Source: Haloarculaceae archaeon H-GB1-1 (GTDB taxonomy: Archaea > Halobacteriota > Halobacteria > Halobacteriales > Haloarculaceae). Taken from it: a stretch of 64,000 bases of DNA. The notes under the pieces are model-generated. The model had not been told where the DNA came from. It was given only the letters and a program-made list of their open reading frames with translations, and made no database searches. Location of the stretch: positions 62,001 to 126,000 of the forward strand of contig JARUKX010000003.1 of assembly GCA_029688825.1 (NCBI GenBank). Direction: 5' to 3'. Made by a program: the position numbers and the translations under genes. Below, piece by piece: positions 47,788 through 56,124 of this stretch; position 1 is the first letter of the stretch; the number at the start of each line of letters is the position of its first letter.

Positions 47788-49095
47788 GTGACGGACAGTG
47801 ACGACGCCGAGCCGACGGAGCGAGGCACCGGAGTCGTTCGTCTCGCACCGACCATGGGTGACGCCGGACCGGGCAGGACCCGCATCGTACTGTGGGTGGT
47901 GGCCATCCTCCTCGTGCTCGCATTGCTCGCGTTCGTCTGGACGTTCGTCGGGACGGTCATCGTCGGACTGTTCGTGTACTACGTCACGCGACCACTGTTC
48001 GAGCGCATCCACGACCGGATCGACAATCGCACGCTGGCGGTCGCGGCCTCGCTTCTCTTGGTCGCGGTCCCGGTGTTGCTGCTCCTCGCGTGGACGCTCG
48101 TCATCGCGGTTCAGGCGCTCGCCGACTTTCTCAGCCCCGAGACACGGGCGCAGGTCGACGCCGTCGTCGGCCCCTTCCTCGACGACCCCTTCGTCGCCGA
48201 GAACGGCCAGGCCGCCCTGTCGATGCTCTTTACGGACCCCGGACAGTTCCTCCAATCGGACCTGGGGGGCGTCGTGACCGGGACGGTCCAGGGAGTGGTC
48301 GCGTCGCTCGGCGTCCTCGCGAGCACTGGCCTCCAGGCGTTCATCGTCCTCGTCATCACCTTCTACCTCCTCCGTGACGACCACCGACTCGCCGCGTGGG
48401 CACGGCGGACGTTCGCACCGAAAGGGGAGGTCGTCGAGACGTACCTGGTCCGCGTCGACCGGAATCTGCGGATCATCTTCTTCGGGAACATCCTGAACGC
48501 GCTCGTGACGGGACTCATCGCCGTCGTGGTCTATCTCGTCCTGAACGCGTTCGCGCCCTCCGTCGTGGCGATTCCCCGCCCCGCCTTCGTCGGCCTGCTC
48601 GTCGGCGCGGCGAGCCTCGTCCCCGCGATCGGCATCAAACTGGTGACCTGGCCCATCGGGCTGTACCTGCTCGCCCGGGCGGCGCTGGTGGACCCGAACA
48701 CGCTCTGGTTTCCCGCCGTGTTCGTCGTCGTCTCGGCGGTGGTCGTCGACTACATCCCCGACCAGCTCCTCCGCCCGTACGTCAGCGGCCGGTCGCTGCA
48801 CGTCGGTGCCGTGATGCTCGCGTACCTGTTCGGACCGTTCCTGTTCGGGTGGTACGGCATCTTCCTCGGCCCCTTCCTGCTCGTCGTCGTCTACGAGTTC
48901 GGCCAGTGCGTGGTGCCGTGGCTGCTCGCGCCCGAGGAGTGGTCACCGGAGTCGCCTGCACGAACGGATGCGTTCGACGGGGACGACCAGCCAACCGAAC
49001 CCAGCGGTGAAGAAGCGGCCGAAGACGACGCTGCGGATTCGGAACCAACCGAACACGAAGAAAGCGACGAGAACGATTCGGACGCGTCGCGCTGA
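47788..49095 (+). CDS. AI-2E family transporter
   Basis: A 435-residue membrane protein with about eight helices in the PerM/AI-2E (AI-2 exporter-like) family. The characteristic central segment GNILNALVTGLIAVVVYLVL and the pore region FVGLLVGAASLVPAIGIKL are visible. The protein starts at a GTG and has an acidic, disordered C-terminal tail of about 60 residues (EEAAEDDAADSEPTEHEESD). The name refers to a reported quorum-signal exporter; most relatives have unknown substrates. No promoter is obvious. Confidence 0.88.
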   Translation: MTDSDDAEPTERGTGVVRLAPTMGDAGPGRTRIVLWVVAILLVLALLAFVWTFVGTVIVGLFVYYVTRPLFERIHDRIDNRTLAVAASLLLVAVPVLLLLAWTLVIAVQALADFLSPETRAQVDAVVGPFLDDPFVAENGQAALSMLFTDPGQFLQSDLGGVVTGTVQGVVASLGVLASTGLQAFIVLVITFYLLRDDHRLAAWARRTFAPKGEVVETYLVRVDRNLRIIFFGNILNALVTGLIAVVVYLVLNAFAPSVVAIPRPAFVGLLVGAASLVPAIGIKLVTWPIGLYLLARAALVDPNTLWFPAVFVVVSAVVVDYIPDQLLRPYVSGRSLHVGAVMLAYLFGPFLFGWYGIFLGPFLLVVVYEFGQCVVPWLLAPEEWSPESPARTDAFDGDDQPTEPSGEEAAEDDAADSEPTEHEESDENDSDASR

Positions 49096-50151
49096 CTACC
49101 AGGTGCCGTGGAAGGTGTCGAACGACAGTTCGTCGAGCGGCTTGTTGCCGACGGCGATCTCGTATTCGCCGGGGGTCAACATCGGCTTCTTGAACTGTGG
49201 GCCGTCGTCGGTGGTGATGCGTGGACAGCCGGTGTTGACGTACGCGTCGAGGCCGAAGTTCGTCAGTCGGTCGGGCGTGACCTCGTCCATCGTGATGAGG
49301 TAGGCGTCGTCGTTGTTCGCGACGATCTCCTGGGCGACGTCCCAGCGGCCCTGGCCGATCTTCGTACAGAAGATGACGCCCCACTCGTCGGCGTCCATCG
49401 CCTTGTGGACCGACGCGTAGCGCTGTTTCATGAACTTCTCCGTGTCGGCAACTGTGACGACGTTGTTCACGGGGTCGGCGATGATCACCTTCTTTTCGGG
49501 GTGTTCCATCGCGAGCCCGAGCGGGTGGAACTTCCCGCCGCCGACGTAGAGTATCTGGTCGGCGTCGACGTCGGCTGAGGCGTAGTTGCAGCCGAGAACC
49601 TGTCCCTCGTGGGTCAGCCGGTCGTCCCCGCGTCGCGTGTGGACCTCGTAGCCACGGTCTTCGAGCCACTCGCGCATCTCGCCGAACTTGTTCATGTGCT
49701 GGGCCGTCGTTACGAGGCCGACGTCCGGGTCGTCCTCGGGGTCGGCCAGTTCCTCCATGGACTGTTCGACGATGGGCGTGACCTCGACGTTGGAGAACAG
49801 TGGCACGTAGATGATCTTGTCCGACTCCTTCATCGGGCTGTGCCCGAAGTGGACGAACACGTCCGTCCGACGCATCAGGTAGGTGTCCAGGTCGCAGGCC
49901 CCGTAACAGGGCTGGCCGGACAGCATCACGGTGACGTCTTCGGGCAGCAGTTCGCGGAGGTCGTCGGCGACGGCCGGTCCCCGCCGCTTCAGCCCCTCGG
50001 GGAACTGCAGGCCGACCGTCTCGGCGTCGCGCTCGGCGACCTCCTCGACGATTCGGTCGAGTTCGTAATCCCACTCTCGGTCGTGTTTGAGCGAGAGGCC
50101 CGTATTGCGCAGATCGCCCGCAGAACGGTCGTCTGCCGATTCCTGGCTCAT
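49096..50151 (-). CDS. dph2: 2-(3-amino-3-carboxypropyl)histidine synthase Dph2
   Basis: A 351-residue radical-SAM-type [4Fe-4S] enzyme that starts diphthamide synthesis on elongation factor 2. Three conserved cysteines bind the cluster, found in GQPCYGACD, LGCNYASAD and TGCPRIT, one per repeat domain. QFPEGLKRRGPAVADDL is the family N-terminal motif. The upstream frame extends to 50298 but the ATG at 50151 (MSQESADDRS) begins the conserved part. It converges with the AI-2E gene, sharing a base-to-base junction. Confidence 0.93.
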   Translation of the reverse strand: MSQESADDRSAGDLRNTGLSLKHDREWDYELDRIVEEVAERDAETVGLQFPEGLKRRGPAVADDLRELLPEDVTVMLSGQPCYGACDLDTYLMRRTDVFVHFGHSPMKESDKIIYVPLFSNVEVTPIVEQSMEELADPEDDPDVGLVTTAQHMNKFGEMREWLEDRGYEVHTRRGDDRLTHEGQVLGCNYASADVDADQILYVGGGKFHPLGLAMEHPEKKVIIADPVNNVVTVADTEKFMKQRYASVHKAMDADEWGVIFCTKIGQGRWDVAQEIVANNDDAYLITMDEVTPDRLTNFGLDAYVNTGCPRITTDDGPQFKKPMLTPGEYEIAVGNKPLDELSFDTFHGTW

Positions 50152-50310
50152 TGCATCATCGTATCGGCTCCGGGCGCATAAACTCCGTCTTTCGTTCCGG
50201 TGGCGGCTCGCCAGGAGGACCGTGGCGAATTCGATATCTATGTTCCATGAGCCCGAAACGCACATTCCGTCGGCGAGCAAAGAGGGGGTGAGGACCACCA
50301 GAACGCAGCC

Positions 50311-50847
50311 ATGGCCCGACCCACTGGCGACCTACATCTGCTCACCATCGCGACGATATTCGTCGTCGTGTTCGCGCTCATGTGGGCAGGCGTGCAACAC
50401 TCCCGCGGGCAGTTGATCACCGACGACGGGCTCGACGAGCGCGAAGCGGCGCTCCAGACGGCCATCTGGGACGAGATCGATCGGACGCGGGCGACCCGCG
50501 GGCTGGAGCCGACGACCCGGAGACCGAGGATCACCGGCGACGCCCAGACGGTGGCTCGGGCGTTCGCCGCGGGCAACGTCTCGGCAGGACCGATGGGGAC
50601 CGAGGAGGCTGCGAACGTCACTGCCAATCTGACCCGGCCGAACCTCTGTTCGCAGGTGCTCGTTAACGCGGACCGGAGACCGACCGAGTCACTCTCGAAC
50701 CGCGTACTGGACCGGCTAGTGGCCACAGACGACGAGGCCGTTCTCTTCAGAAATCCGTCGTTCCTGTCGGGACTCGGCGTCGTCGTTCACCAGCACGAGG
50801 TGTACGTCGTCTACCGCTCCTGTGCGCAGCGCCGCCTGTCGCCCTAG
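50311..50847 (+). CDS. Exported protein with CAP-like domain
   Basis: A 178-residue protein. A signal anchor (LLTIATIFVVVFALMWAGVQ, about 9-28) precedes a soluble domain. The pattern AIWDEIDRTRATRGLEPTTR and TGDAQTVARAFAAGNVSAGP loosely resembles the first helix of the CAP/SCP domain, but the classical histidines and Glu are not all evident. Two cysteines (C in PNLCSQ and YRSCAQ) could pair. The function is unknown; the CAP link is a weak inference. Its end nearly touches the convergent hydrolase gene. Confidence 0.6.
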   Translation: MARPTGDLHLLTIATIFVVVFALMWAGVQHSRGQLITDDGLDEREAALQTAIWDEIDRTRATRGLEPTTRRPRITGDAQTVARAFAAGNVSAGPMGTEEAANVTANLTRPNLCSQVLVNADRRPTESLSNRVLDRLVATDDEAVLFRNPSFLSGLGVVVHQHEVYVVYRSCAQRRLSP

Positions 50848-50848
50848 A

Positions 50849-51358
50849 TCATCCGCCGGCGAAGGCGACGACGAGTCCACCAGTCATTGCGACGCCGGCC
50901 CCGAGGAGACTCCAGTTCGCCACGAGACTGTCAGAGCTGACGAGGTTCATGCTGTAGTGTCGCGAGGAGACCGGCCAGAAGGGGGTGATACCCGCCGGGG
51001 TGATGACGTCTGCGAGCAGATGTGACCCCACCGATATCGTCCCGACGACCAGGCCGAGGCTGACGTAGGCGTACCGTGCTGCCGCGGGCTGTCCCCCCGA
51101 CAGCGTCCACGCGAGCGCAGCGAGGACGGTCCCCACGACGACGCCGAACGCCAGCGTATGTGTAACGCCACGATGTCTCACGAACGGGAGCTTCAGGTCG
51201 GCGTCCGGGAGCGGAGACAATGCCACGGTTGCCGCACCACCGACGACGGCGAGCTCGCTTCGGTCGGCGAGTAACAACACGAGGGCGACGGGACCGTAGG
51301 CGAGCAACGCGGCACCGTAGTGGCCGAGCCGGTACATGGTCGCCTCTTTCGCGTCCAC
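50849..51358 (-). CDS. DUF457/YdjM-type membrane metal-dependent hydrolase
   Basis: A 169-residue protein with about four membrane helices. The His/Asp signature is split as in the family: LPDADLKLP, VRHRGVTHTLAFG and HLLADVITPAGITPFWP. DUF457/YdjM proteins are presumed membrane hydrolases; the substrate is unknown. A second ATG at 51337 (MYRLGHYGAALL) is an equally good start. It converges with the CAP-like gene. Confidence 0.85.
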   Translation of the reverse strand: MDAKEATMYRLGHYGAALLAYGPVALVLLLADRSELAVVGGAATVALSPLPDADLKLPFVRHRGVTHTLAFGVVVGTVLAALAWTLSGGQPAAARYAYVSLGLVVGTISVGSHLLADVITPAGITPFWPVSSRHYSMNLVSSDSLVANWSLLGAGVAMTGGLVVAFAGG

Positions 51359-51471
51359 GAACGTATCTTCACTGGTTCAAAAGAAGGGCAGGAGCGAGAC
51401 CGGATGTTCTGGGCGCATCCGGTCCGGGTTTCGTCACGGATTGCTCTGGACCGCGACTGATACTCGGAGTT

Positions 51472-51660
51472 TCAGAAACCGACGTAGTCGGCGGCGGCCT
51501 GGACGCCGTCGACGGCCCAGCCGGCGAGCCCCTGTCCGGTCGCTGCTCGGACGGCGCTGTCGGCAGCACCCACGACGGTCGAGACCACCGTGAACCACTC
51601 GTGCGTTCGATTGGTGAAGGTCAGCGATTCGAGCTTGCGGGGAATCGTATCGAGTTGCAT
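51472..51660 (-). CDS. 62-residue protein with amphipathic helices
   Basis: A short protein: MQLDTIPRKLESLTFTNRTH, then a Val/Ala-rich predicted helix (VVSTVVGAADSAVRAATGQG) and GWAVDGVQAAADYVGF. It is weakly hydrophobic and may lie on membranes. I do not recognise a family. The evidence for its being real is the tidy upstream region: a TATA-like ttgtatg and a perfect inverted repeat at 51671-51690. A GC-rich alternative frame covers the same DNA but has a worse composition. Confidence 0.5.
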   Translation of the reverse strand: MQLDTIPRKLESLTFTNRTHEWFTVVSTVVGAADSAVRAATGQGLAGWAVDGVQAAADYVGF

Positions 51661-51670
51661 TTCGAGTCAC

Positions 51671-51690
51671 GAAGCGTGTGAGCACGCTTC
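51671..51690. promoter_or_regulatory. Operator candidate: gaagcgtg-tgag-cacgcttc
   Basis: A perfect 8-bp inverted repeat with a 4-nt spacer, 11-30 nt before the ATG at 51660, overlapping the TATA-like element on its upstream edge. A repressor bound here would block initiation. Confidence 0.65.
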
Positions 51691-52215
51691 ATACAAATAC
51701 TATCTCGGTATCCAATTAAAATTTACTTCTAGATTAGTGAATATTGAATGACGGAGACGGGGTAAGAGGTCATCACCCAGCCTCCCTGGGGCTGCCGACA
51801 CATGCTGCTCGTCGGAACTCCGACCACGTACCGGCACGAAATGGGACGCATCGTCCGTCGACGAGTGACTCGTCGAGCAATTCAGTGGGTCACCAGAAAC
51901 AAACTGCGGCGTCGGTCAGGTATCGATTCATCGCAGAGGAACGGGTGTTCGGTGGCCACCGAACCCCGAGGAGAGTTTGGATGTAGTCGATTCCTCAGCG
52001 GAGGTAGTCACCGAACGATCCCGTTAGTGTGCTCGCACTACGCGGTAGTTTGAGACCAGTTCGATGGAAACGCCTTCACCACCAGCCGGTCCACGAACCG
52101 AACTCGTCGACTCCATATTCGACCCATCCGCCGATACCTCGGCCAGTCGTCTCTCGGAGCGTGGTGTCGGCGGCGAGATACCCCGTTCCGATAGAAACTT
52201 CCGAGGTCTCCCCAT
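51691..52215. other. 525-nt gap without a convincing gene
   Basis: 51700-51750 is AT-rich (ccaattaaaatttacttct and nearby). Short frames at 51744-51986 and 51802-52053 lack a start region, haloarchaeal acidity or recognisable motifs. The rest is ordinary GC-rich DNA. A TATA-like gatagaaac at 52189-52197 could serve the next gene. I see no RNA gene or mobile element here. Confidence 0.5.
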
Positions 52216-52508
52216 ATGTCCGCCCCCACCTGCCGACGCCTCGAACTACACGTCCAGTCGCTCTCGCCGGACGCCGACCGCCTCCCCGAGGAACTACTCG
52301 ACGACATCCGAACGCTGGACGACCGTGAAACGATCACCGGCCATTCCGTCTCGGTCTGGGGTGACGAGGTCGGTCTCTCGACGACGGCGCAGTCGTGACG
52401 GTCGCCGACCACGTCGGGTCACTGCTCGACGAATCCGCTTCTCGTCCGTCACTGGGGTCCGTCCTCGCCACCGAACCCGACCGGAGGAAGCCGGTTCTCG
52501 AACGCTAG
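52216..52508 (+). pseudogene. Frameshifted, shortened HTH-type gene (candidate)
   Basis: The frame from 52216 encodes 60 residues (MSAPTCRRLELHVQSLSPDA, ending VWGDEVGLSTTAQS) and stops at 52398. Its start matches a haloarchaeal HTH family I know as about 110 residues long. In the +1 frame the sequence then continues VVTVADHVGSLLDESASRP to a stop at 52506-52508, resembling the C-terminus of that family. This suggests an internal deletion with a frameshift. Alternatively the 60-residue product is a functional short form. The tail would overlap the end of cysK by 4 nt. Confidence 0.4.
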
Positions 52509-53410
52509 TCGAACAGTCCGGTCGACATGTAGCGCTCGCCGCTGTCCCAGAACACCGTGACCACGAGCGGGTCGTCGACGCCCTCGTCGACGAGGCGGTT
52601 CGCCACGCGTTTCGCCGAGAGGCTGGTCGCGCCGCTGGATTGGCCCACGAAGACGCCTTCCTCGCGAGCGAGCCTGCGGCACTCGCGCTCGGCGGCGTCC
52701 AGTTCCACGGTCTCGACGTCGTCGATGAGGTCGACGTCGAGGTTCTCGCTGACGAAACCCGGCCCCATCCCCTGGAAATCGTCCTGTCCGGCCTCGCCCG
52801 TCGAGAGGATGGCGTTCGAGGCTGGCTCGACGGCGACGACCTCCATCTCCGGGAACGTTTCGAGCAGCCGCCGCGCCGTTCCCGAGAGGGTGCCGCCGGT
52901 GCCGACGCCCGCGACGAAGGCGTCGATGGTTCGGTCTTCGACTTGTTCCAGAATCTCCGGCCCCGTCGTCCGGTAGTGTGCCTCCGGATTCGCCGGATTC
53001 TCGAACTGTCGAAGCTGGACCATCCCCTCCTCTGCCTCCAGTTCGTCCGCGCGCTCTCGGGCGGCGGTCATGTCTCCCTCGATGAGGTCGAGGTCCGCGC
53101 CGTAGGCGCGCATGATCTGCTGGCGCTCGACGGACTTGTCCGCGGACATGACGATGGTGACGTCGTAGCCCTTCGCGGCGGCGACCATGGAGATGCCGAT
53201 GCCGGTGTTCCCGCTGGTCGGCTCGACGATGCGGTCGCCGGGCTGGAGCGTCCCGTCGCGCTCGGCGGCCTCGATCATCGAGAGCGCGGGCCTGTCCTTG
53301 GCGGAGCCGCCCGGATTGAACGACTCTATCTTCGCGGCCACGGTCGAACCGTCCGGCGACTCGACCTCGACGAGCGGCGACCCGATGGTCTCGAGGATGC
53401 TGGATTTCAC
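52505..53410 (-). CDS. cysK: Cysteine synthase A
   Basis: A 301-residue fold-type II PLP enzyme making cysteine from O-acetylserine (or a phosphoserine-type substrate) and sulfide. The Schiff-base lysine is K38 in NPGGSAKDRPAL. TSGNTGIGISM binds the substrate carboxylate, and GVGTGGTLSG holds the PLP phosphate. These intact motifs contrast with the threonine synthase-like protein at 4502. Length and order are standard. Confidence 0.94.
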   Translation of the reverse strand: MKSSILETIGSPLVEVESPDGSTVAAKIESFNPGGSAKDRPALSMIEAAERDGTLQPGDRIVEPTSGNTGIGISMVAAAKGYDVTIVMSADKSVERQQIMRAYGADLDLIEGDMTAARERADELEAEEGMVQLRQFENPANPEAHYRTTGPEILEQVEDRTIDAFVAGVGTGGTLSGTARRLLETFPEMEVVAVEPASNAILSTGEAGQDDFQGMGPGFVSENLDVDLIDDVETVELDAAERECRRLAREEGVFVGQSSGATSLSAKRVANRLVDEGVDDPLVVTVFWDSGERYMSTGLFD

Positions 53411-53562
53411 TGGCGATTCCTACGCAATCCGGGGGTAAATCCTCTGTGGACTCCGGCAGATGGTGCAGCCGTCTCCGAGCATTCGGCCCGTGGCGTCTCG
53501 GATTGGGGTCGATTCTGCCGACGAACGCGGTCGTTAAGCCGCTGGGTTGCAAACGGCACGCT

Positions 53563-53955
53563 ATGAGCGACGAACTGGAGACGATGGAGCCGAACCCCGT
53601 GTGGGACGCCGATGCGTACGAAGACACGGTGAAGACGCTCGCTGAGTTCGCGGACTGCACGTTCAAGGTCTGGGGCGGTGACTGGTGTAAGGACTGCCGC
53701 TCGCAGCTCCCCGACTTCGGCGCGGCGCTGGACGCCGCCGGCGTTCCCGCCGAGAACGTCGAGCACTACCCGACGGAGAAGGAAGACGACGGCACCAAGG
53801 TCGGTCCGCAGGTCGACGCGTACGACGTCGAGTACATCCCGACCGTCGTCGTCGAGCGCGACGGCGAGGAACTCGGGCGCTTCGTCGAGGAGGAGGACGC
53901 GCCCATCGCGGTGTATCTTGCGGACCTGCTCGCGGAGCAGCAGGCCCAACACTGA
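53563..53955 (+). CDS. Thioredoxin-family protein
   Basis: A 130-residue thioredoxin fold. The redox motif is GGDWCKDCRSQLPDFG with C42 and C45 (WCKDC), and the cis-proline is in VEYIPTVVVERDG. It has an acidic insert (PTEKEDDGTKVG) and no signal peptide, so it is cytoplasmic. The frame runs upstream to 53446, but the ATG at 53563 has a TATA-like gttaag (53533-53538) at the right distance. It is convergent with a YyaL-type protein that also contains a thioredoxin domain. Confidence 0.9.
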   Translation: MSDELETMEPNPVWDADAYEDTVKTLAEFADCTFKVWGGDWCKDCRSQLPDFGAALDAAGVPAENVEHYPTEKEDDGTKVGPQVDAYDVEYIPTVVVERDGEELGRFVEEEDAPIAVYLADLLAEQQAQH

Positions 53956-53961
53956 CGGCTG

Positions 53962-53966
53962 TTTTT
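53962..53966 (+). terminator. T5 run after the thioredoxin gene
   Basis: The sequence ggctgtttttcg starts 2 nt after the stop codon region (T-run at 53962-53966) and lies before the convergent gene end at 53992. It is a plausible haloarchaeal T-tract terminator. Confidence 0.4.
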
Positions 53967-53991
53967 CGACCCGTTCGGCCGTCTCGGGACG

Positions 53992-56091
53992 TTACTCCCC
54001 GGCGGCCCAGGCCAACGCCTCGCGGAGGTCGTGTTTCGGCGGCGAGCAGGTGAAGTTCCGACAGGCGTAGACGGTGGGCGCTCCGTCGCGCTGTTCGCGA
54101 CCGTCCCAGATGGGCGGCGTCTCGTCCAGTTCGAGTTGGTCGAGCCACGCCGACAACCCCGCTTCCGTGGGTGGCCGGAGCGAAAGGACCGACGCCGGGA
54201 GGTACGTCTCCGCGATGGCCTCGCGCCAGTCGTCGGGCAGCGAGTCGGCGGCGACGGTGAGTTCGAGCGCCCCGCCGGCGTACTGGTCGGCGGCGAGGAC
54301 GAGCGTGGCGTACTGCAGCGGATTCGCGTCGAGTTTGCTCCGATGGGTCTCCAGCACCCGCTCGGCAACGGCTTCGAAGCGGTCGTGGGGCGCGAAGTGC
54401 GACAGCGACAGCAGTAGTTCCGTCGCGACGCCGGTGCTCGACGGGGTGGACTGGTCGTTCAGCTCCTGTGGCCGCGCGATGAGCGACTCGCCGCTGGCTG
54501 GCGTGAAGTACAGCGTCCCTGCCTCCTCGTCCCAGAACTCGTCCTCGACGACGCGGGCGAGGTCCAGGGCGAACGCGAGGTGCTCGACGTCGCCCGTGGC
54601 CTGGTACAGGTCGAACGCGCCGCGCCCGAGGAAGGCGTAGTCTTCGAGATAGCCGTCGCCCTTCACGTCCCCGTCCTTGAAGCGACGCGCCAGCCGGCCA
54701 GCGTCGGCGTCCCAGAGGTGTTCGCGGACGAACGCGAGCGCCTCCGCCGCCGGCTCCGCGAACGACTCGTCGAGGACGAGCGCCGCGTCCGCGAACGCGG
54801 AGAGCATCAGGCCGTTCCACGACGCGAGCACCTTCTCGTCTCGCGCCGGGCGGACGCGTTGCTCGCGGGCCTCGAACACCTGCGATTTCGCGTCTGCCAG
54901 GAGCGATTCGACCTCGCTCTCGGACAGGTCGTACTCGTCGGCGAGCGACTCGACGCTCTCAGAACGCGTCAGGACGGTGTCTCCCTCGAAGTTCCCCGAC
55001 TGCGTGATGCCGTAGCGGTCACAGAACAGGTCCGCGGCGGTCTCGTCGGCGACGACCTCGCTGACCTCGCTGGGCGTCCAGACGTAGAACTTCCCCTCCT
55101 CGCCCTCGCTGCGGGCGTCGAGGGTGCTGAAGAAGCCGCCGTCGTCGTGGGTCAGCTCTCGCTCGACGAACGCCAGCGTCTCGCGGGCCGTCTCCGCGTA
55201 CCGCTCGTGACCGGTCAGCTGATAGCCGGCGAGGTAGGCTCGCGTGAGTTCGGCGTTGTCGTAGAGCATCTTCTCGAAGTGAGGGACGACCCACCGGCGG
55301 TCGGTCGCGTAGCGGTGGAAGCCACCGCCGACGTGGTCGTACATCCCACCGTCGGCCATCGCGTCCAGCGTCTCGGTGACGACCTCGCGGTAGGCGTCCC
55401 GTTCCGTCCGGTCGGATGCGCGCATGAGGGCGTGAATCCGGCCGGGTTGGGGGAACTTCGGCCCGCTGGAGCCCCAGCCACCGAACTCGCGGTCAGCGCC
55501 GCGGAGCGCCGCCTGCGCCGCGGCGTCGAGCACGCTCTCGTCGGGGGCCTCGCCCGGACTGTCGGGGACGGATTCGAGTTCGCCCTCGATGGCGCTCGTC
55601 CACTGTTCGGCCCGGTCTTCGAGCTGGTCGCGCTCCTCGGTCCACGACGTGCGAATGTTGTCCAGCAGGTCCAGAAAGCCCGGCTGGCCGCGCTTCGCCT
55701 CTTTCGGGAAGTACGTCCCGACGTAGAACGGTTTCCCCTCCGGGGTCAGCCAGACCGACAGCGGCCAGCCGCCGCGGCCGCTGACCATCTGACAGAGCGT
55801 CTGATAGATGCGGTCGACGTCGGGCCGCTCCTCGCGGTCGACCTTGACGGGAACGAAGTCGGCGTTCAGCACCTCGGCCACCTGTTCGTCCTCGAAGCTC
55901 TCCTCGGCCATGACGTGACACCAGTGACACGCCGAGTAGCCGACCGAGAGGAAGATCGGGACGTCCCGCTCGCGCGCGGCGTCAAGTGCCTCGTCGTCCC
56001 ACGGCTGCCAGTTGACGGGGTTGTCCGCGTGCTGTCGGAGGTACGGACTCTCCTCGTCGTCGAGCCGATTGCGGTCCGTTGGGTCGCTCAT
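53992..56091 (-). CDS. YyaL/SSP411-type thioredoxin and glycosidase-fold protein
   Basis: A 699-residue protein of the DUF255/YyaL (spermatogenesis-associated 20) family. The N-terminal thioredoxin-like domain has ESPYLRQHADNPVNWQPW and YSACHWCHVM (C55, C58). The rest is an alpha/alpha toroid like N-acylglucosamine epimerases, with GGMYDHVGGGFHRYATD and WVVPHFEKMLYDNAEL. Its role is undefined. It is intact and of normal length; the C-terminal CRNFTCSPP holds two further cysteines. Confidence 0.9.
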   Translation of the reverse strand: MSDPTDRNRLDDEESPYLRQHADNPVNWQPWDDEALDAARERDVPIFLSVGYSACHWCHVMAEESFEDEQVAEVLNADFVPVKVDREERPDVDRIYQTLCQMVSGRGGWPLSVWLTPEGKPFYVGTYFPKEAKRGQPGFLDLLDNIRTSWTEERDQLEDRAEQWTSAIEGELESVPDSPGEAPDESVLDAAAQAALRGADREFGGWGSSGPKFPQPGRIHALMRASDRTERDAYREVVTETLDAMADGGMYDHVGGGFHRYATDRRWVVPHFEKMLYDNAELTRAYLAGYQLTGHERYAETARETLAFVERELTHDDGGFFSTLDARSEGEEGKFYVWTPSEVSEVVADETAADLFCDRYGITQSGNFEGDTVLTRSESVESLADEYDLSESEVESLLADAKSQVFEAREQRVRPARDEKVLASWNGLMLSAFADAALVLDESFAEPAAEALAFVREHLWDADAGRLARRFKDGDVKGDGYLEDYAFLGRGAFDLYQATGDVEHLAFALDLARVVEDEFWDEEAGTLYFTPASGESLIARPQELNDQSTPSSTGVATELLLSLSHFAPHDRFEAVAERVLETHRSKLDANPLQYATLVLAADQYAGGALELTVAADSLPDDWREAIAETYLPASVLSLRPPTEAGLSAWLDQLELDETPPIWDGREQRDGAPTVYACRNFTCSPPKHDLREALAWAAGE

Positions 56092-56124
56092 GCCCGACCC
56101 AGGGTCTCCGGACAGTAAAGAGCG

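Noticed and set aside
51744-52053. Two plus-strand frames of 80 and 83 residues
   Set aside because: They have basic composition, no TATA box or conserved motif, and overlap each other in different frames.
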